This document shows positions 13,801-23,898 of a DNA stretch of 64,000 nt, in pieces. The position numbers and the translations under genes are program-made. Position 1 is the stretch's first letter. Every line of letters starts with the position of its first letter. The stretch is from Neostapfia colusana (lineage: Eukaryota > Streptophyta > Magnoliopsida > Poales > Poaceae), in assembly GCA_030760725.1 (NCBI GenBank), contig JASWHV010000011.1:82375765-82439764 (forward strand), in the 5' to 3' direction. Under the pieces are notes generated by a model. The model was not told where the DNA came from. It searched no databases and saw only the letters and a program-made list of their open reading frames with translations.

Positions 13801-14529
13801 GGAACCTTGACACAATACACGTCCAGACGGTGCAACTTGATGCATGCGCGGATGGTCATCTGCATCAACATCGAGAATGTCAGGAAAGCATGTAAAACTC
13901 ACGAACTCGGGTCGGGCTGCGGGACGGAACTTTGACGGAATACACATTCAGACGGTGCAACTTGATGGTTTTGCATGCGCGGATGACCATCTAGGTCAAA
14001 ATGGAGAAAGTCGGGAAAGTCGGTAAAACTCACAAACTCGGATCCCGAGCGGCCAGATGGAACCTTGACGGAATACACGTCCGGACGGTGCAACTTGATT
14101 GTTTTGCATGCGCGGATGTCCATCTGGGCCAAAACCGAGAAAGTTGGGAAACTCTATAAAACTCACAAACTTGGATCCCGGGCGGCCGGACAGGACCTTG
14201 ACGGAATATATGTTCGGACGGTGCAACTTGATGGTTTTGCATGCATAGATGGCCATCCGGATAAAGATTGGGAAATTTGAGAAAGACTATTAAACTTAGG
14301 AACTCGGGTCCTGGGTGGCCGGACGGAACCTTAACGGAATACACTTCCGGACGGTGCAACTTGATGGTTTTGCATGCACGTAAGGCAATCCGGGTTGAAA
14401 TATGGAAAGTCTGTAAAACTCACAAACTCTGGTCCCATGCGACTGGACGGAACCTTGATGGTATATACCTTCAGACGGTGCAACTTGATGGTTTTGCATG
14501 CTCGTATGGCCATTGGGTTGAAATAGGGA
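10817..14529 (+). repeat. Satellite higher-order repeat copies, forward
   Basis: After the palindrome the array returns to plus orientation and repeats the same ordered block of monomer variants twice. The TCTAGGTCAAAATCGAGAAAG and CCTCGGCC variant pair lies near 11530-11585 and again near 13465-13525. The TCATAACTAAGAAAGTCGGG variant lies near 11274 and 13206. Spacing is about 1932 bp, roughly 14-15 monomers. The same block is also seen in the left arm (near 7138-7460) and, reversed, in the right arm. Confidence 0.85.
14525..14529. repeat. Target-site duplication of R1, left copy (AGGGA)
   Basis: AGGGA directly before TGTCGGTACC at 14530. The same five bases directly follow the 3' LTR at 25018-25022, and the interrupted satellite monomer resumes there. 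Confidence 0.95.
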
Positions 14530-14589
14530 TGTCGGTACCTGAGATATGGGGTACCCCCGCGCACAGGGGAAAATGCCTAAGGAACTCGC

Positions 14590-14910
14590 CCTTCTCCGCA
14601 GGGAGAGCTCCGAAGGCGCCACGCAACCGGCGGGGCCGGACCTCCCTCTCCTCAGAGGAGAGCTCCGGGCCCGCCACGTGGCATACAGAAGCCGGACCTC
14701 CCCCTCCGCGGGAGAGAGGTCCAAAGGCGCCACGTGTCCGGCGGGGCCGGACCTCCCTCTCCTCAGAGGAGAGCTCCGGGCCCGCCATGTGGCATACAGA
14801 AGCCGGACCTCCCCCTCCGCGGGAGAGAGGTCCGAAGGCGCCACGCGTCCGGCGGGGCCGGACCTCCCCCTCCTCAGAGAAGGGCTCTGGGCCCGCCACG
14901 TGGCCAGAAG
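14590..14910 (+). repeat. 111-bp tandem repeats with CACGTG boxes in the R1 LTR
   Basis: The sequence around GGGCCCGCCACGTGGC recurs at 14675, 14786 (CATGTG variant) and 14897, exactly 111 bp apart. A further CACGTG lies at 14731. Units alternate GAGGAGAGCTCC and GGGAGAGAGGTCC stems around CCGGACCTCCC. GCCACGTGGC is a perfect palindrome and matches the plant G-box/ABRE core bound by bZIP and bHLH factors; a regulatory role is inference. Confidence 0.85.
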
Positions 14911-15303
14911 AACGGCGCTGTCTGCCCCCGAGAGATAGGCAGCGGGCGTAAAGACGCCCCATACCTTGCCCGTACAAGGTATTCAAGGCCCGCGTCTTCC
15001 CAAGAAGCGGAGACGCGGAGCACGCCTCTGTCAGGTGCCGTTGCGCCCAGTCGCATCACAGACTGGCGCACGGTGTCATCATGCTAGCCAATAAACACCG
15101 CGACAAGACATCCCATGCCGCCTGCGCCGTCATCATCCACTACGACTAGCATGCGGCATGGGCAGGGCGGCAAGATGAAGACTCAGAAGCCTTCGACCAG
15201 AGACAACTACCGGCGTAACTGCAGATACGGTAGATAATAGACAATCTTCCCGGGACCACCTGTCGGGTCCTGGCCCCCCTTGTAAGCTGCCCGAGTCTTG
15301 GAC

Positions 15304-15310
15304 TATAAAA
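15304..15310 (+). promoter_or_regulatory. TATA box of R1 5' LTR
   Basis: TATAAAA in the context GGACTATAAAAGGCTCGGG, the only good TATA in the LTR, placed about two thirds along it as expected at the U3/R boundary. The same box is present in all five LTR copies of this family in the window. Confidence 0.8.
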
Positions 15311-15628
15311 GGCTCGGGTAGGCGATGATAGCAAGGGTTCGCACTCTGCAACTCATACGCTAGCCATACACTCCCAAGCTGTAACTCACCCCCAAGCTCA
15401 GGACTCCAGCCCTGAGCAGCAAGCAATACAGCGAGCTCCATAGTTCACCGTGGACGTAGGGTTTTACGCTCCGGCGGCCTGAACCACGTAAAACTCACTG
15501 CGTCAAGCTCTTACTAACTCGTCCATCCGTGCAAGCTCTCCGCAAGGGACTAGCCCCACCGAAAAAAGAACCTCCGTGGGCTGCCCAGTGCAGGCCGGGG
15601 AGAAGTGTCGACCGAACAGTTCGACATT

Positions 15629-15648
15629 TGGCGCGCCAGGAAGGGGGC
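15629..15648 (+). other. Primer-binding site of R1
   Basis: TGGCGCGCCAGGAAGGGGGC starts two bases after the LTR end at 15626, the normal place for a PBS. The same sequence follows the LTRs of R2 and R3. The priming tRNA is not assigned. Confidence 0.7.
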
Positions 15649-15683
15649 TTTTCCCCTAGCGCGACGAGTTTCCGCCGACGAAG

Positions 15684-17315
15684 ATGACCAAGCTTCCTTC
15701 AGCGGCGAACTCTCCCCCCTCGCCTCTGCGACAAACCGCGACCAGGGGGGAGTACATGTCGACACACTCGAGACGGAGTGTGTCGGTACAAGCTGGGAGC
15801 CAGCAACCGGCTCTGGCAGCGCCGACCCCGGCAATGCAGGCTCCAACCAGCATCAAGTCTTCAGTAGCACTGGGCGTACCCAGTGGGGGTGCGCTAGCTG
15901 CAGCGAGAGCGGTACTGTACAATCCGCCCGCTGGGGACGCGCCTCAGGCAGCGACCCAGCAGTGGATTCGCGAGGTAGACCGTCTCGTCGTCGCCGCCGC
16001 AAACCCTCGACTTCGGCGGGGACGACGCTCTGGCCAACCGGCCGTGTCGCTGATGCGCGCACAATTGGTTGACGAGCAGACGGCAGACTCCAGCTCTACC
16101 AGGCTCCAACCGACGGATCTGAGGACAGAGCTGGAGCGGTGTCGCCTGGGTCAAGATGCCCGGGTATACCTCGAGCAACGCCGAGAAAGGCGTCGCTACC
16201 AAGAGGCTGATGACAGCATGACGTCGGCCTCGACCCAGCCTGAAGAGCAGATCTTCGCCACACGATCTCTGCCCCAGGCCTGCGCCGTGCGGAATATGCC
16301 ACAGTCATATGCCCTGCAGATGGCGCCCCCGGCCTATGGTGCAGCCTTGACCGTACCGGGGTGCACAGTGCCCAGTGCGAACCAAGCGTTCGTGGCACCA
16401 GAACCAGCGGCGACAGAAGCAGGGTGTGCGGCCCTCGCGCCCCACCTTCGCTTCGTGAAGTGGCAGCGCAAGTTCCGGCCGCACCTGCCCGAGAAGTACG
16501 ACGGCAGCGTCAACCCGGCGGAGTTCCTCCAGATCTACTCCACCGCCGTACTTGCCGCAGGAGGGAAGGAAGCCGTCATGGCCAACTACTTCCCTGTCGC
16601 CTTGACCGGCCCAGCCCGGTCTTGGCTCATGAACCTCCCTCAGGGTTCCGTAACTTCCTGGGGAGAGCTTTGCCGGCAGTTCATCGCCAACTTCAGCAGT
16701 TCCTACATCCGGCCTGGCACGAAGCTCGACCTCCACGCCATCCAGCAACAACCCGGGGAGTCGTTGCGCTCTTTCATCCAGCGGTTCTCCCAGGTGCGGA
16801 ACACCATCCCACACATTCAAAATGCTTCTGTGGTGGTGGCGTTCCGGCAAGGCGTCCGGGACAAGAAGATGCTCGAGAAGCTCGCGACCAGTGAGGTCCG
16901 TGATGTCTCAGAGCTCTTCAGCCTGGCAGACAAGTGCGCCAGGGCAGCCGAAGGGCGGAACTGGCACTCACAGCCGTCCTTCGAGTCAGGAGGACTGCCC
17001 GGAGCTGGTCCTATTCCCTGTGGAGGCAGCAGGAAGGCCAAGAACTGAGGCAGAGGCAAGTTAGAATCACCGACCGCAGCTCCAGTCGTCTCTGCAGCGA
17101 CGCTCAGTGGGGCTCGGGGGCCGCGCCCCGACAAGAGGCAGCGTAGATCACCAGTCCCAGAGGGTGATCAAGACAATATGTGCTCCGTGCACGGCAGCTG
17201 TCACCACACTACTGCCGAGTGCCGGGAGATCTGAAAGCTTGCAGAGCGCTTCCGCAAGGGGAAGCAGCAGCGGGCTGATGCCCCACCCTTCCGTCCAAAG
17301 GAGGGCAAACAGAGG
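15684..17315 (+). pseudogene. gag: R1 gag polyprotein part (two nonsense codons)
   Basis: Capsid and nucleocapsid precursor that would package element RNA in cytoplasmic particles. The first ATG after the PBS is at 15684. A low-complexity N-terminal ~240 residues (Ala/Gln/Pro-rich, with an Arg-rich RRERRR patch) is followed by the retrotransposon gag domain. That domain is recognised by FRPHLPEKYDGSVNPAEFLQ, the ALTGPARSWL and LPQGSVTSWGELCRQFIANF stretches and the SLRSFIQRFSQVRN motif. A TGA at 17046 replaces CGA of R3, and another TGA at 17232 again replaces CGA. Between them lies the zinc knuckle CX2HX4HX4C. The frame continues straight into protease. Confidence 0.9.
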
Positions 17316-18230
17316 GTGGACGTCCCAGACGGCGTCGACCACCCAGAGGAGATCCAGGAGCCTCAGCGCACCGTGAAGGCGGTGCGCAATCATGAGGACT
17401 CCAGCTCCAGCGACGATGAGCATCGAAAGAAGCTCTACGTCATATTCGGCGGGTCCGCGGACCCCTCGTCCCGAAGCGTGGTCAAGACTCTGCGCCGAGC
17501 GGTAGCGTCGGTGGCGCCACTCCCAAGTGCCGCACCGCACCTTAAGTGGATGGGGACCCCCATCAGATTTGACGCCACCGACTGCCCCAGGAACATGGCT
17601 GGGGCCGGCCAACTACCGCTCTTGGTAGCTCCTACCATCGCCAACGTGAGAATGTACCACGTTTTGGTAGATGGTGGAGCTGGGCTGAACCTCATCAGCC
17701 GTGCAGCTTTCCAGAAGCTGCAGATCCCGATGGCCAAGCTCACCCCGTCGAGCCCGTTCTCAGGGGTAGGGCCGGGACAGGTCATTCCCTACGGCAACAT
17801 TAGCCTCCCGGTGACCTTCGGGGCTCCGGACAGCTATCGGACAGAGTACATTCTGTTCGACGTAGCGGAGATAGACCTCCCCTTCAACGCCATAATCGGC
17901 AGGCCAGCCCTGTACCGGTTCATGGCAGTAGCCCACTACGGCTACCTCGTCCTGAAGATGCCAACACCGACGGGCGTTCTCAGGATTCGTGGAGACCGCA
18001 CTGCTGCAGTGTCGGCCTTAGAGAAACTCCAAGCGCTCGCGACAGCTGGGGCATCAGCCCCCGGCAGTACAGAGCCGGACCAGCTCCGCCCGAGCGCACG
18101 CCACCATGCTTCCACTACAGCACCCCGGGTGCAACCTCTCGACGAGGGCGGCGTCCCCTTAAAGGTCGTCCAAGTCGGCGCCGAAGCCACCCAGACCACC
18201 CGGGTAGCCGGGGGCCTGAATGGCAAATAG
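17316..18230 (+). pseudogene. R1 protease region of the polyprotein
   Basis: Aspartic protease that would cut Gag-Pol. The catalytic loop VLVDGGAGLNLIS lies near 17669, with DGG in place of the usual DSG or DTG, and the flap-distal NAIIGRP motif near 17887, typical of Ty3-gypsy proteases. An acidic linker with SSSSDDE precedes it. It is in the same frame as gag and ends at a TAG (18228-18230) that is also present at the same place in R3 (54595-54597). Confidence 0.88.
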
Positions 18231-19799
18231 GAAGGCGCGCTCGTCACCTTCCTCCGACACAACGTCGACGTGTTTCCATGGCAGCCATCGCAGATGCCGG
18301 GGATCCCCAGGGAGGTGATCGAGCACCACTTGAAAGTCTTCCCCGACGCCCGGCCGGTTCAACAGAAGCCCCGCAAGCAGTCCATCGAGCGGTAAAACTT
18401 CATTTGTGAAGAAGTCAAGAAGCTGCTGGACACTGGCTTCATACGGGAGTTCCACCACCCCCGATGGTTGGCGAACCCCGTCGTTGTCCCGAAGGCCGGC
18501 GGGAAGCTCCGGATGTGCATCGACTACACCAGTCTCAATAAGGCATGTCCCAAAGATCCATTCCCTCTCCCTAGAATAGATCAAATAGTAGATTCAACGT
18601 CAGGCTGTGATATGCTGTGCTTCCTAGACGCCTACTCGGGTTTCCATCAGATCCCCATGTCTAGGGAAGACGAGGAGCACACCTCCTTCATCACAGTAGA
18701 CAGGCTTTACTGCTATGTGTCTATGCCTTACGGCCTAAAAAATGCACTCCCCACATTTGTGCGGGCAATACACAAAACCTTTGGGGAGTTAATAAGAGAT
18801 CTAGTTGAGGTGTACGTCGACGACATAGTTGTCAAGGTCAAGCAGGGTTCATCTTTGTTAGATAACCTAGCCTTAGTCTTTGACAAGTTGCGCTCTATGC
18901 GCACCAAGCTGAACCCCGATAAATGTGTGTTCGGTGTGTCCTCCGGGAAGCTCTTAGGATTCCTGGTCTCACACCGAGGGATTGAGGCCAACCCGGAGAA
19001 GATCAAGGCCATCGACTTGATGCGGCCCCCTGCCTGCGTCAAGGATGTCCAGAAACTCACGGGATGTCTAGCCGCGCTGAGTCGGTTTATACCGAGGCTA
19101 GCAGAGCGGGCACTCCCTTTCTTTAAGCTCCTGCGCAAGTCAGACCCCTTTGCCTGGACTGACGAAGCAGAAGAGGCTTTCCAGGAGTTGAAGCGACTCC
19201 TGACGACCCTACCTATCATGGTAGCCCCTGAGCCCGGAGAGCACCTGCTGCTCTACATCGCGGCGACAACTGAAGTGGTGAGCATGGTCCTCGTCGCAGA
19301 GCGGCCAGGCCCCTCATCTTCACAACCTGCTCCGGTAGCAGAAGGCAGACGCCAGGAGGCCCCGCAGGACCAAGGCGGTCTCCCGGACCTCCAAGGCAAC
19401 CACCCGGAGGTCCAGGTCGGCCTCCCGGAGGTCCAGGGCGGTCTCCCGGACCCCCGAGATAAACCCCCGGGGGCCCTGCGGGACGGGGGCCCTGCGGGAC
19501 CCCCGGGGGCCGAATGGGACCTCCCGAAGGTCCCTCAAGACCCCCCGGAGCTCCCGGATAATCAAGATAGCTTAAGGGCCTCCAGGTCCCAGCTCCCGGA
19601 GGCCCCCGTGGGTCCGCTCACCTCCGGCGGGCCAGGGCCAATGGATGAGGACCTCTCAAGCCTAAGAGAGAGGGTTCGAACCATCCAGAGGCCCGTCTAC
19701 TACATCAGCGAAGTACTTCATGACGCCAAGACAAGGTACCTAGAAGTCCACAAGCTGCTGTATGCGGTGCTCGTGGCCTCCAGGAAGCTCCGCCTTTAA
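18231..19799 (+). pseudogene. pol: R1 reverse transcriptase and start of RNase H
   Basis: Reverse transcriptase of the polyprotein, in frame with protease after the shared TAG. TAA at 18393 replaces CAA of R3. Motifs in order: VVVPKAGGKLRMCIDYTSLN, the block PFPLPRIDQIVDS, CFLDAYSGFHQIPM, MPYGLKNALPTFVRA and the catalytic YVDDIVVKV near 18813. Then the connection and the first half of RNase H (LLLYIAATTEVVSMVLV), interrupted by a Pro/Leu-rich insert at about 19314-19680. Coding continues at QRPVYYISEVLHDAKTRY until a TAA at 19797, where R3 has CAT TAC. Confidence 0.9.
19314..19680 (+). repeat. Pro/Leu-rich repeat insert inside R1 RNase H
   Basis: About 120 codons of low complexity placed between two conserved RNase H segments. 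At DNA level it is a degenerate ~24-27 bp tandem repeat of the type CTCCCGGAGGTCCAGG, giving repeated LPEVQ, LPDLQ and LPDPR peptides. The reading frame is kept across it, and R3 carries the same insert (55671-56016) with fewer units. Confidence 0.85.
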
Positions 19800-21084
19800 T
19801 TCCAGGCCCACCGGGTCTCGGTAGTCACCTCGTATCCGCTGAAGACAATTCTTCACAGTCCCCATGCGACTGGCAACGTTGCTAAATGGGCAGCGGAGCT
19901 GGCGGAGTTTGAGTTGGACTTCCTCCCACGCCATGCGGTCAAGAGCCAAGCACTGGCTGACTTTGTGGCGGAGTGGACACCAACGAAGGCTGATCCAGGG
20001 GGCCATGAAAGCGGTGAACCAGGGCACCAAGCTCCGGTCTTCACCGAACCCCACTGGACACTTTTCTTCAACGGCTCCTCGCAAAAGCAGGGGGCCGGTG
20101 CCGGCGTACTGCTCCTCATGCCATCGGGGGAACAGTTTGGGTACATGGTGCGTCTCAATTTCAAGACAACCAACAACATGGCGGAGTATGAAGCGCTCAT
20201 CTTTGGCCTGCAGACAGCCCTGTCTTTAGGCGCTCGCCAGTTGTTGGCACAGGGCGACTCCCAGCTGGTCATCAAGCAAGTCAAGGGCGAATGCTCCTGC
20301 AATGACCCACAGCTAGCTGCGTATCTGCTTCACGTGCAGATGTTGGAGAAAGAATTCCTCGCCTTGGACCTGCACCACGTACCGCGCACTGGCAATACCA
20401 CAGCTGACGACCTTTCAACGAAGGCTTCCACCGGAGCCCCTGCGCCCGAGGGAGTTTTCGAGAGGACGTTGCTGCGGCCTACAGCCCGGCCCGCCGAGCC
20501 GGGCGAAGGGGGCTTGACCAGCAACTCGAAGCTGGCGGTCCCGGCGGCCCTACAGCCATGGATGCCGCCAAGGATCGTAAGCGTCACTGGGGACTCCGTG
20601 CAACCCAGCGCTCAAGATCCAGAAGCTCAAGTCAGACCCGATGCATGGATAAGAGAGATCCGGGACTACTTGAAGGACAATATCCTCCCTGATGAACATG
20701 CAACCGCTGAACGGATTGTGCGTATGGCTAAGAGATACGCGCTGGTAGAGGGGGATCTCTACCGGCGTGGCGCCAACCACGTCCTATTGCGGTGCATAAC
20801 CCAGGGGGAAGGCTGCGACTTGCTCGCTGAGATCCATGGAGGCGAATGTGGAAGTCACTCTTCCTCACGCACGTTTGTCGGTAAAGCCTTCCGGCATGGC
20901 TTCTACTGGCCGACAGCACTCCAGGATGCCGTCAAGCTGGTCGAGAGCTGCAAGGCGTGCCAGTTCCACGCCAAGCAGATCCATACACCGGCTCAGGCGG
21001 TACAGATGATCCCGCCCTCGTGGCCATTTGCCGTATGGGGGCTGGACATCTTGGGACCATTCCCCAGAATCGTCGAGGGATTCC
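19800..21084 (+). pseudogene. pol: R1 RNase H end, archaeal-type RNase H, integrase N-terminal part
   Basis: Continues the pol frame. RNase H ends at KSQALADFVAEWTP. A second, archaeal-type RNase H follows, with HWTLFFNGSS, NNMAEYEALIFGL, GDSQLVIKQV and ADDLSTKA. The first catalytic Asp (DGSS in R3) is Asn here (AAC at 20070), so this domain should be dead. A variable linker leads to the integrase zinc region (IHGGECGSHS and CKACQFHAKQIH) and the first catalytic Asp in WGLDILGPFP. An extra G at 21085-21087 then breaks the frame. Confidence 0.88.
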
Positions 21085-21865
21085 GGGTACCTCTATGTCG
21101 CCATCGACAAGTTCACCAAGTGGCCGGAAGCTACATCAGTTATCACCATCAACAAACAATCCGCAGTAAAGTTCATCAAGTCTATTGTCTGCCGGTTCGG
21201 TGTCCCGAACAGAATCATCACCGACAACGGGACCCAGTTCACCAGCGCGGCATTCCAAGACTACTGCAAGGACCTCGGCATTCAGGTGTGCTATGCCTCT
21301 GTCACTCACCCAAAGAGCAATGGGCAAGTTGAGAGGGCCAATGCGGAGATTCTCCGGGGCCTTAAGACTCGCACCTTCGCCAGCCTGAAGAAACATGGTG
21401 CCAATTGGGTAGATGAGCTTCCGAGCACACTATGGGCTAACCGGACATCCCAGAGCCGGGCCACCGGAGAGACACCCTTCTTCATGGTGTATGGGGCCGA
21501 GGCTGTACTTCCCCCAGAAATCACCATGAAGTCTCACCGTGTCCGGGCTTACGACGAAGCCGCGCAGGACAACCTCCGGCGTGGAGAAATCGATGTCGTC
21601 GACGAGGTCCGATTACATGCAGCACTCCGCAACACGCGGTACAGACAAGCACTTCGGCGCTATCACCAAAGATCTGTACGTGCCCAGGAGCTGCAGGAAA
21701 GCGACCTGGTGTTGCGGCGCATACTTTCTCGCGAAGGGGCCCACAGGAAGGTCCCTTCTGGGTCGCGAAAGTAAGCCGCCCCGGGTGTGTGCGCCTTTCC
21801 ACCGAGGATGGAGGCCTGCTCCCAAACCCTTGGAACATAGAACACCTCCGTAAGTTCTACCCCTA
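21085..21865 (+). pseudogene. pol: R1 integrase core and C-terminus, shifted frame
   Basis: The DDE core resumes in a different frame: YVAIDKFTKWPEA, then TDNGTQFTSAAF (second Asp) and HPKSNGQVERANAEI (catalytic Glu), then the TPFFMVYGAEAVLPPEI region. Near 21738 about 18 bp present in R3 are missing, and a TAA at 21772 ends the frame early. The original end (FYP, TAG) can still be seen at 21863. The enzyme would insert cDNA in the nucleus; this copy cannot make it intact. Confidence 0.87.
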
Positions 21866-22289
21866 GAGCAAAGATAGGACAGTACTTTCTTTCCGTAGAA
21901 AACTCCACAGAGTCCAGGAGCAGCACTCGGAGCAGCTAAGCCCCAGGGGACAGTACAGGACTACGTTCAGCTTTGCCTGGTTCCGACTCCAAGCGCGTAG
22001 AGTCTTGCTTCCCCTCCTAATGGGGGGTCGTGGCCTCCATGTATAGCCTGCCTTCCTCCTGTGGAAAGTTATATGAAAAGAAACCTGTTCTACTTTGCTC
22101 TTTCCTCACACTCATTTAAATTGTGTACTAAGTTTTTTATGACTACCCTTGCGGTACATGGCTGCCATGTGCTCAGCTCCCCCTCACTACAGGCCCCAAG
22201 CACCAAGCATATGGTTAGGGACTATAAGTCAAATAAGACTATGAGATAAGGGAGGGGGAGCCCCCAAGGAGGATTAATTTTTCCCTACT
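21866..22289 (+). other. R1 post-pol noncoding region with internal purine tract
   Basis: No convincing gene. It is AT-richer than its neighbours and ends in a purine tract (GATAAGGGAGGGGGAGCC, 22246-22263). The tract is also present in R3 near 58592 and, altered, in R2 near 49298, so it may be a second (central) polypurine tract. Confidence 0.5.
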
Positions 22290-22620
22290 TGTGTGCAGGA
22301 CCTCTCGGCCTCGAATCCCTACAGGAATGTGGTAGGAGCACCTGACCAATGGGACGCCCCGGCCAGGGGGCCACTACGGGATCACGCAAGACCGGAACTC
22401 CAAGGCAAGACCGAAGGATACACGGGTCTAGCGGGACCGGACCCTCCCCTCAGGGGGGAGGGGCCTGGAGACCCCACGTATACCGCGGATCCGGACCTCC
22501 CCCTCCTCAGAGGGGAGTCCCGGATCCGCCACGTGGCCGGCTGACCCGGGCCTCCCCATCCTCATGAGGCGGGGCCCGAGGACCTCCGGGGTCCTTAAAG
22601 TAATGAGGACCCGAGCAAGG
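22290..22620 (+). repeat. GC-rich CACGTG-type repeats between pol and antisense gene (R1)
   Basis: Short GC-rich repeats like those of the LTR U3: CGGACCTCCCCCTCCTCAGAG followed by a CCGCCACGTGGCC box at 22530. The matching position in R2 (about 49430-49690), R3 (about 58740-59000) and R4 (about 63760-64000) has the same kind of array. Confidence 0.7.
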
Positions 22621-22799
22621 CGCCGGAGCAGAACGTCGAGATTGGTGAAGGCCTCTGAGCACCTTGCGGAGCTAAGGGCTCGGTCGGGCAAAACCAGGAA
22701 GAAGACGGAAAACATCGCAGGCACGAAGGGTCATAGGAGTTCATGTATTCATGGTTCCATGAGCTGGGTTACAAACTCGATGAAAAAGAAAGAAACAAG

Positions 22800-23443
22800 A
22801 CCCAAGAGTCTCCTGACACGACCAGAATCTAGAAGTTGCAAGAACGGCCGCTTCACCAGGCTTCAGCCCTGGAGGCACTCTCCTGCTCCATGACCCGAGC
22901 GCAGGAATCGCCTCCCTCATCACCGGCGCAAAGGCCGGTGTCACCAAGGGAGCTCCTGAGGCCCCCTCCGCAGCTTCAACGGTCTTCCTGGAGACTCTGC
23001 CGCCTGAGATCCACCATGGTGCATCAGCGGTTTCCTTCTCCTGAAGTTCCCTCATCACCGGCGCGAAGCCGGTGTCATCAAGGGTGCTCCTGGAGCCTCC
23101 TTTCCTCATCACCTGTGCAAAAGCCGGCATCATCAAGGGTGCTCCTGGGGCCCCTCCACGGCTTCAGCGGTCTTCTCGGAGACTCTGCCGCCTGGGATTC
23201 TCCTTGGTGCTTCAGCGGTTTCTTTGAAGACTCCACCACCTGAGAAGGGACGCGACGCCAAGGAGATTTCTGCCTGCCGTCACCAAGGAAGGGCCCCGTC
23301 GGGAGGACAAACCAGAGACCCCTTGGAGGCGCCACCTCCAGAGGCAAGACAGGCAGGCTCCCTGGGTCCCAAACTTGGTGCAGACGCCATTGCTGGGGGA
23401 AATCGAGAGCGATTCTCCCCCTGAAAGGCGGGTTGGGAGCCAT
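22800..23443 (-). pseudogene. R1 antisense gene, gutted remnant
   Basis: Remains of the antisense ORF that is intact in R4. The start is conserved: ATG at 23443, first residues MAPNPPF against MASNLLPT in R4. The last part near 22850 resembles the C-terminal coding end of the R2 copy. Almost everything between is lost and replaced by about 450 bp containing three degenerate copies of a CTCATCACCGGCGCAAAGGC-type repeat (22917, 23050, 23106). No PF04195-like domain remains. Confidence 0.7.
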
Positions 23444-23600
23444 GGAAGATGACAAGACCACAGAGACTCGAGGGAGGTGCAAAGGCTAGGAGCCTTATAA
23501 GGGGAACATACCCACGTGACGGTTCCTTTTCCCACCTTCCAGGTACGAGTCCAAGCGATTCGGAACTCTTTGAATACACCACATCGGCAACCGCCTCGGC
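23444..23600 (-). promoter_or_regulatory. Promoter of the antisense gene in R1
   Basis: Minus-strand TTATAA at 23495-23500, about 52 bp before the antisense ATG. The surrounding ~450 bp up to the 3' LTR is strongly alike in R1 and R4, so it is conserved better than the R1 ORF itself. R4 has TTTTAAAA at the same place. Promoter function is inferred from position and conservation. Confidence 0.55.
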
Positions 23601-23898
23601 TCCTAGACCGAGTGCCGATGACAGGTGGACCCAAGCCGCCCAACTGAAGCGGTGGGTCAAGGAATCAGTCTCTTGAGAAGATGAGCCGGCAAGGCACTTC
23701 GGCGGTTCCCGAAGAAAGCGCCGCAACATGCAGAAGTGGCAGTCTTGGGAACCGCCACAGTAAAAGCAACCATCAAGTGAGCGCACGCTCCCACGATCCC
23801 GCGGCCGTTCGTGCTCCGGCAGCGGTCAATTCGGGACTTAGAGAAAGTGCGCGGATCAGAAGAGACGGAGGTCCCACCTCGGGCTCGCTATCTCCCCC

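Larger units (their letters stand above)
1..14529 (+). repeat. ~133-bp tandem satellite array, left block
   Basis: Head-to-tail tandem repeat. Starts of the first monomers, marked by GGTTTTGCATGC, fall at 1, 134, 267, 401 and 532, giving a period of 131-134 bp. Each monomer holds in order the GCATGC region, GGCCATCTGGGTCAAAAT, one or two AAAGTCGGG-type blocks, AAAACTCACGAACTCGGG, CCCGGGCGGCCGGACGG, ACCTTGACGGAATACACG and GGTGCAACTTGATGG. Length differences come mostly from one versus two copies of the 9-bp GGGAAAGTC block. Monomers are diverged but fall into recurring subtypes, for example GCCGGACTGG, TAGTCGGCAAAACTCACTAA, CTAGGGTCCCGTGCGACTGG and TAGGGAATGTCGGG, which follow each other in the same order. 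Long open frames on both strands are by-products of a stop-poor repeat. I do not recognise it as a named satellite. The orientation flips between about 8408 and 10816. Confidence 0.97.
14530..15626 (+). repeat. 5' LTR of R1
   Basis: Begins TGTCGGTACC and ends TTCGACA, with a 5-bp terminal inverted repeat TGTCG/CGACA. It has a GC-rich U3 with 111-bp repeats, a TATA box at 15304, and a downstream part with CCCAAGCTGTAACTCACC and the A-run GAAAAAAGAACC near the end. The partner copy is 23919-25017. Confidence 0.95.

Noticed and set aside
1..14500. Dozens of 60-220 codon open frames on both strands of the satellite, with repeating peptides such as GRNLDGIHVRTVQLDGFACAD
   Set aside because: They are the satellite monomer read in different frames, appear equally on both strands, begin and end wherever variants make stops, and have no domain. 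A period of ~133 (not a multiple of 3) cycles through frames.
14268..14986. Open frames of 130-227 codons across the R1 LTR on both strands, and again in the 3' LTR, R2, R3 and R4 LTRs
   Set aside because: They lie in the GC-rich 111-bp repeats of U3, where stops are rare. All frames are open and the peptides are low complexity (RRGRTSLSSEESSGP-like).
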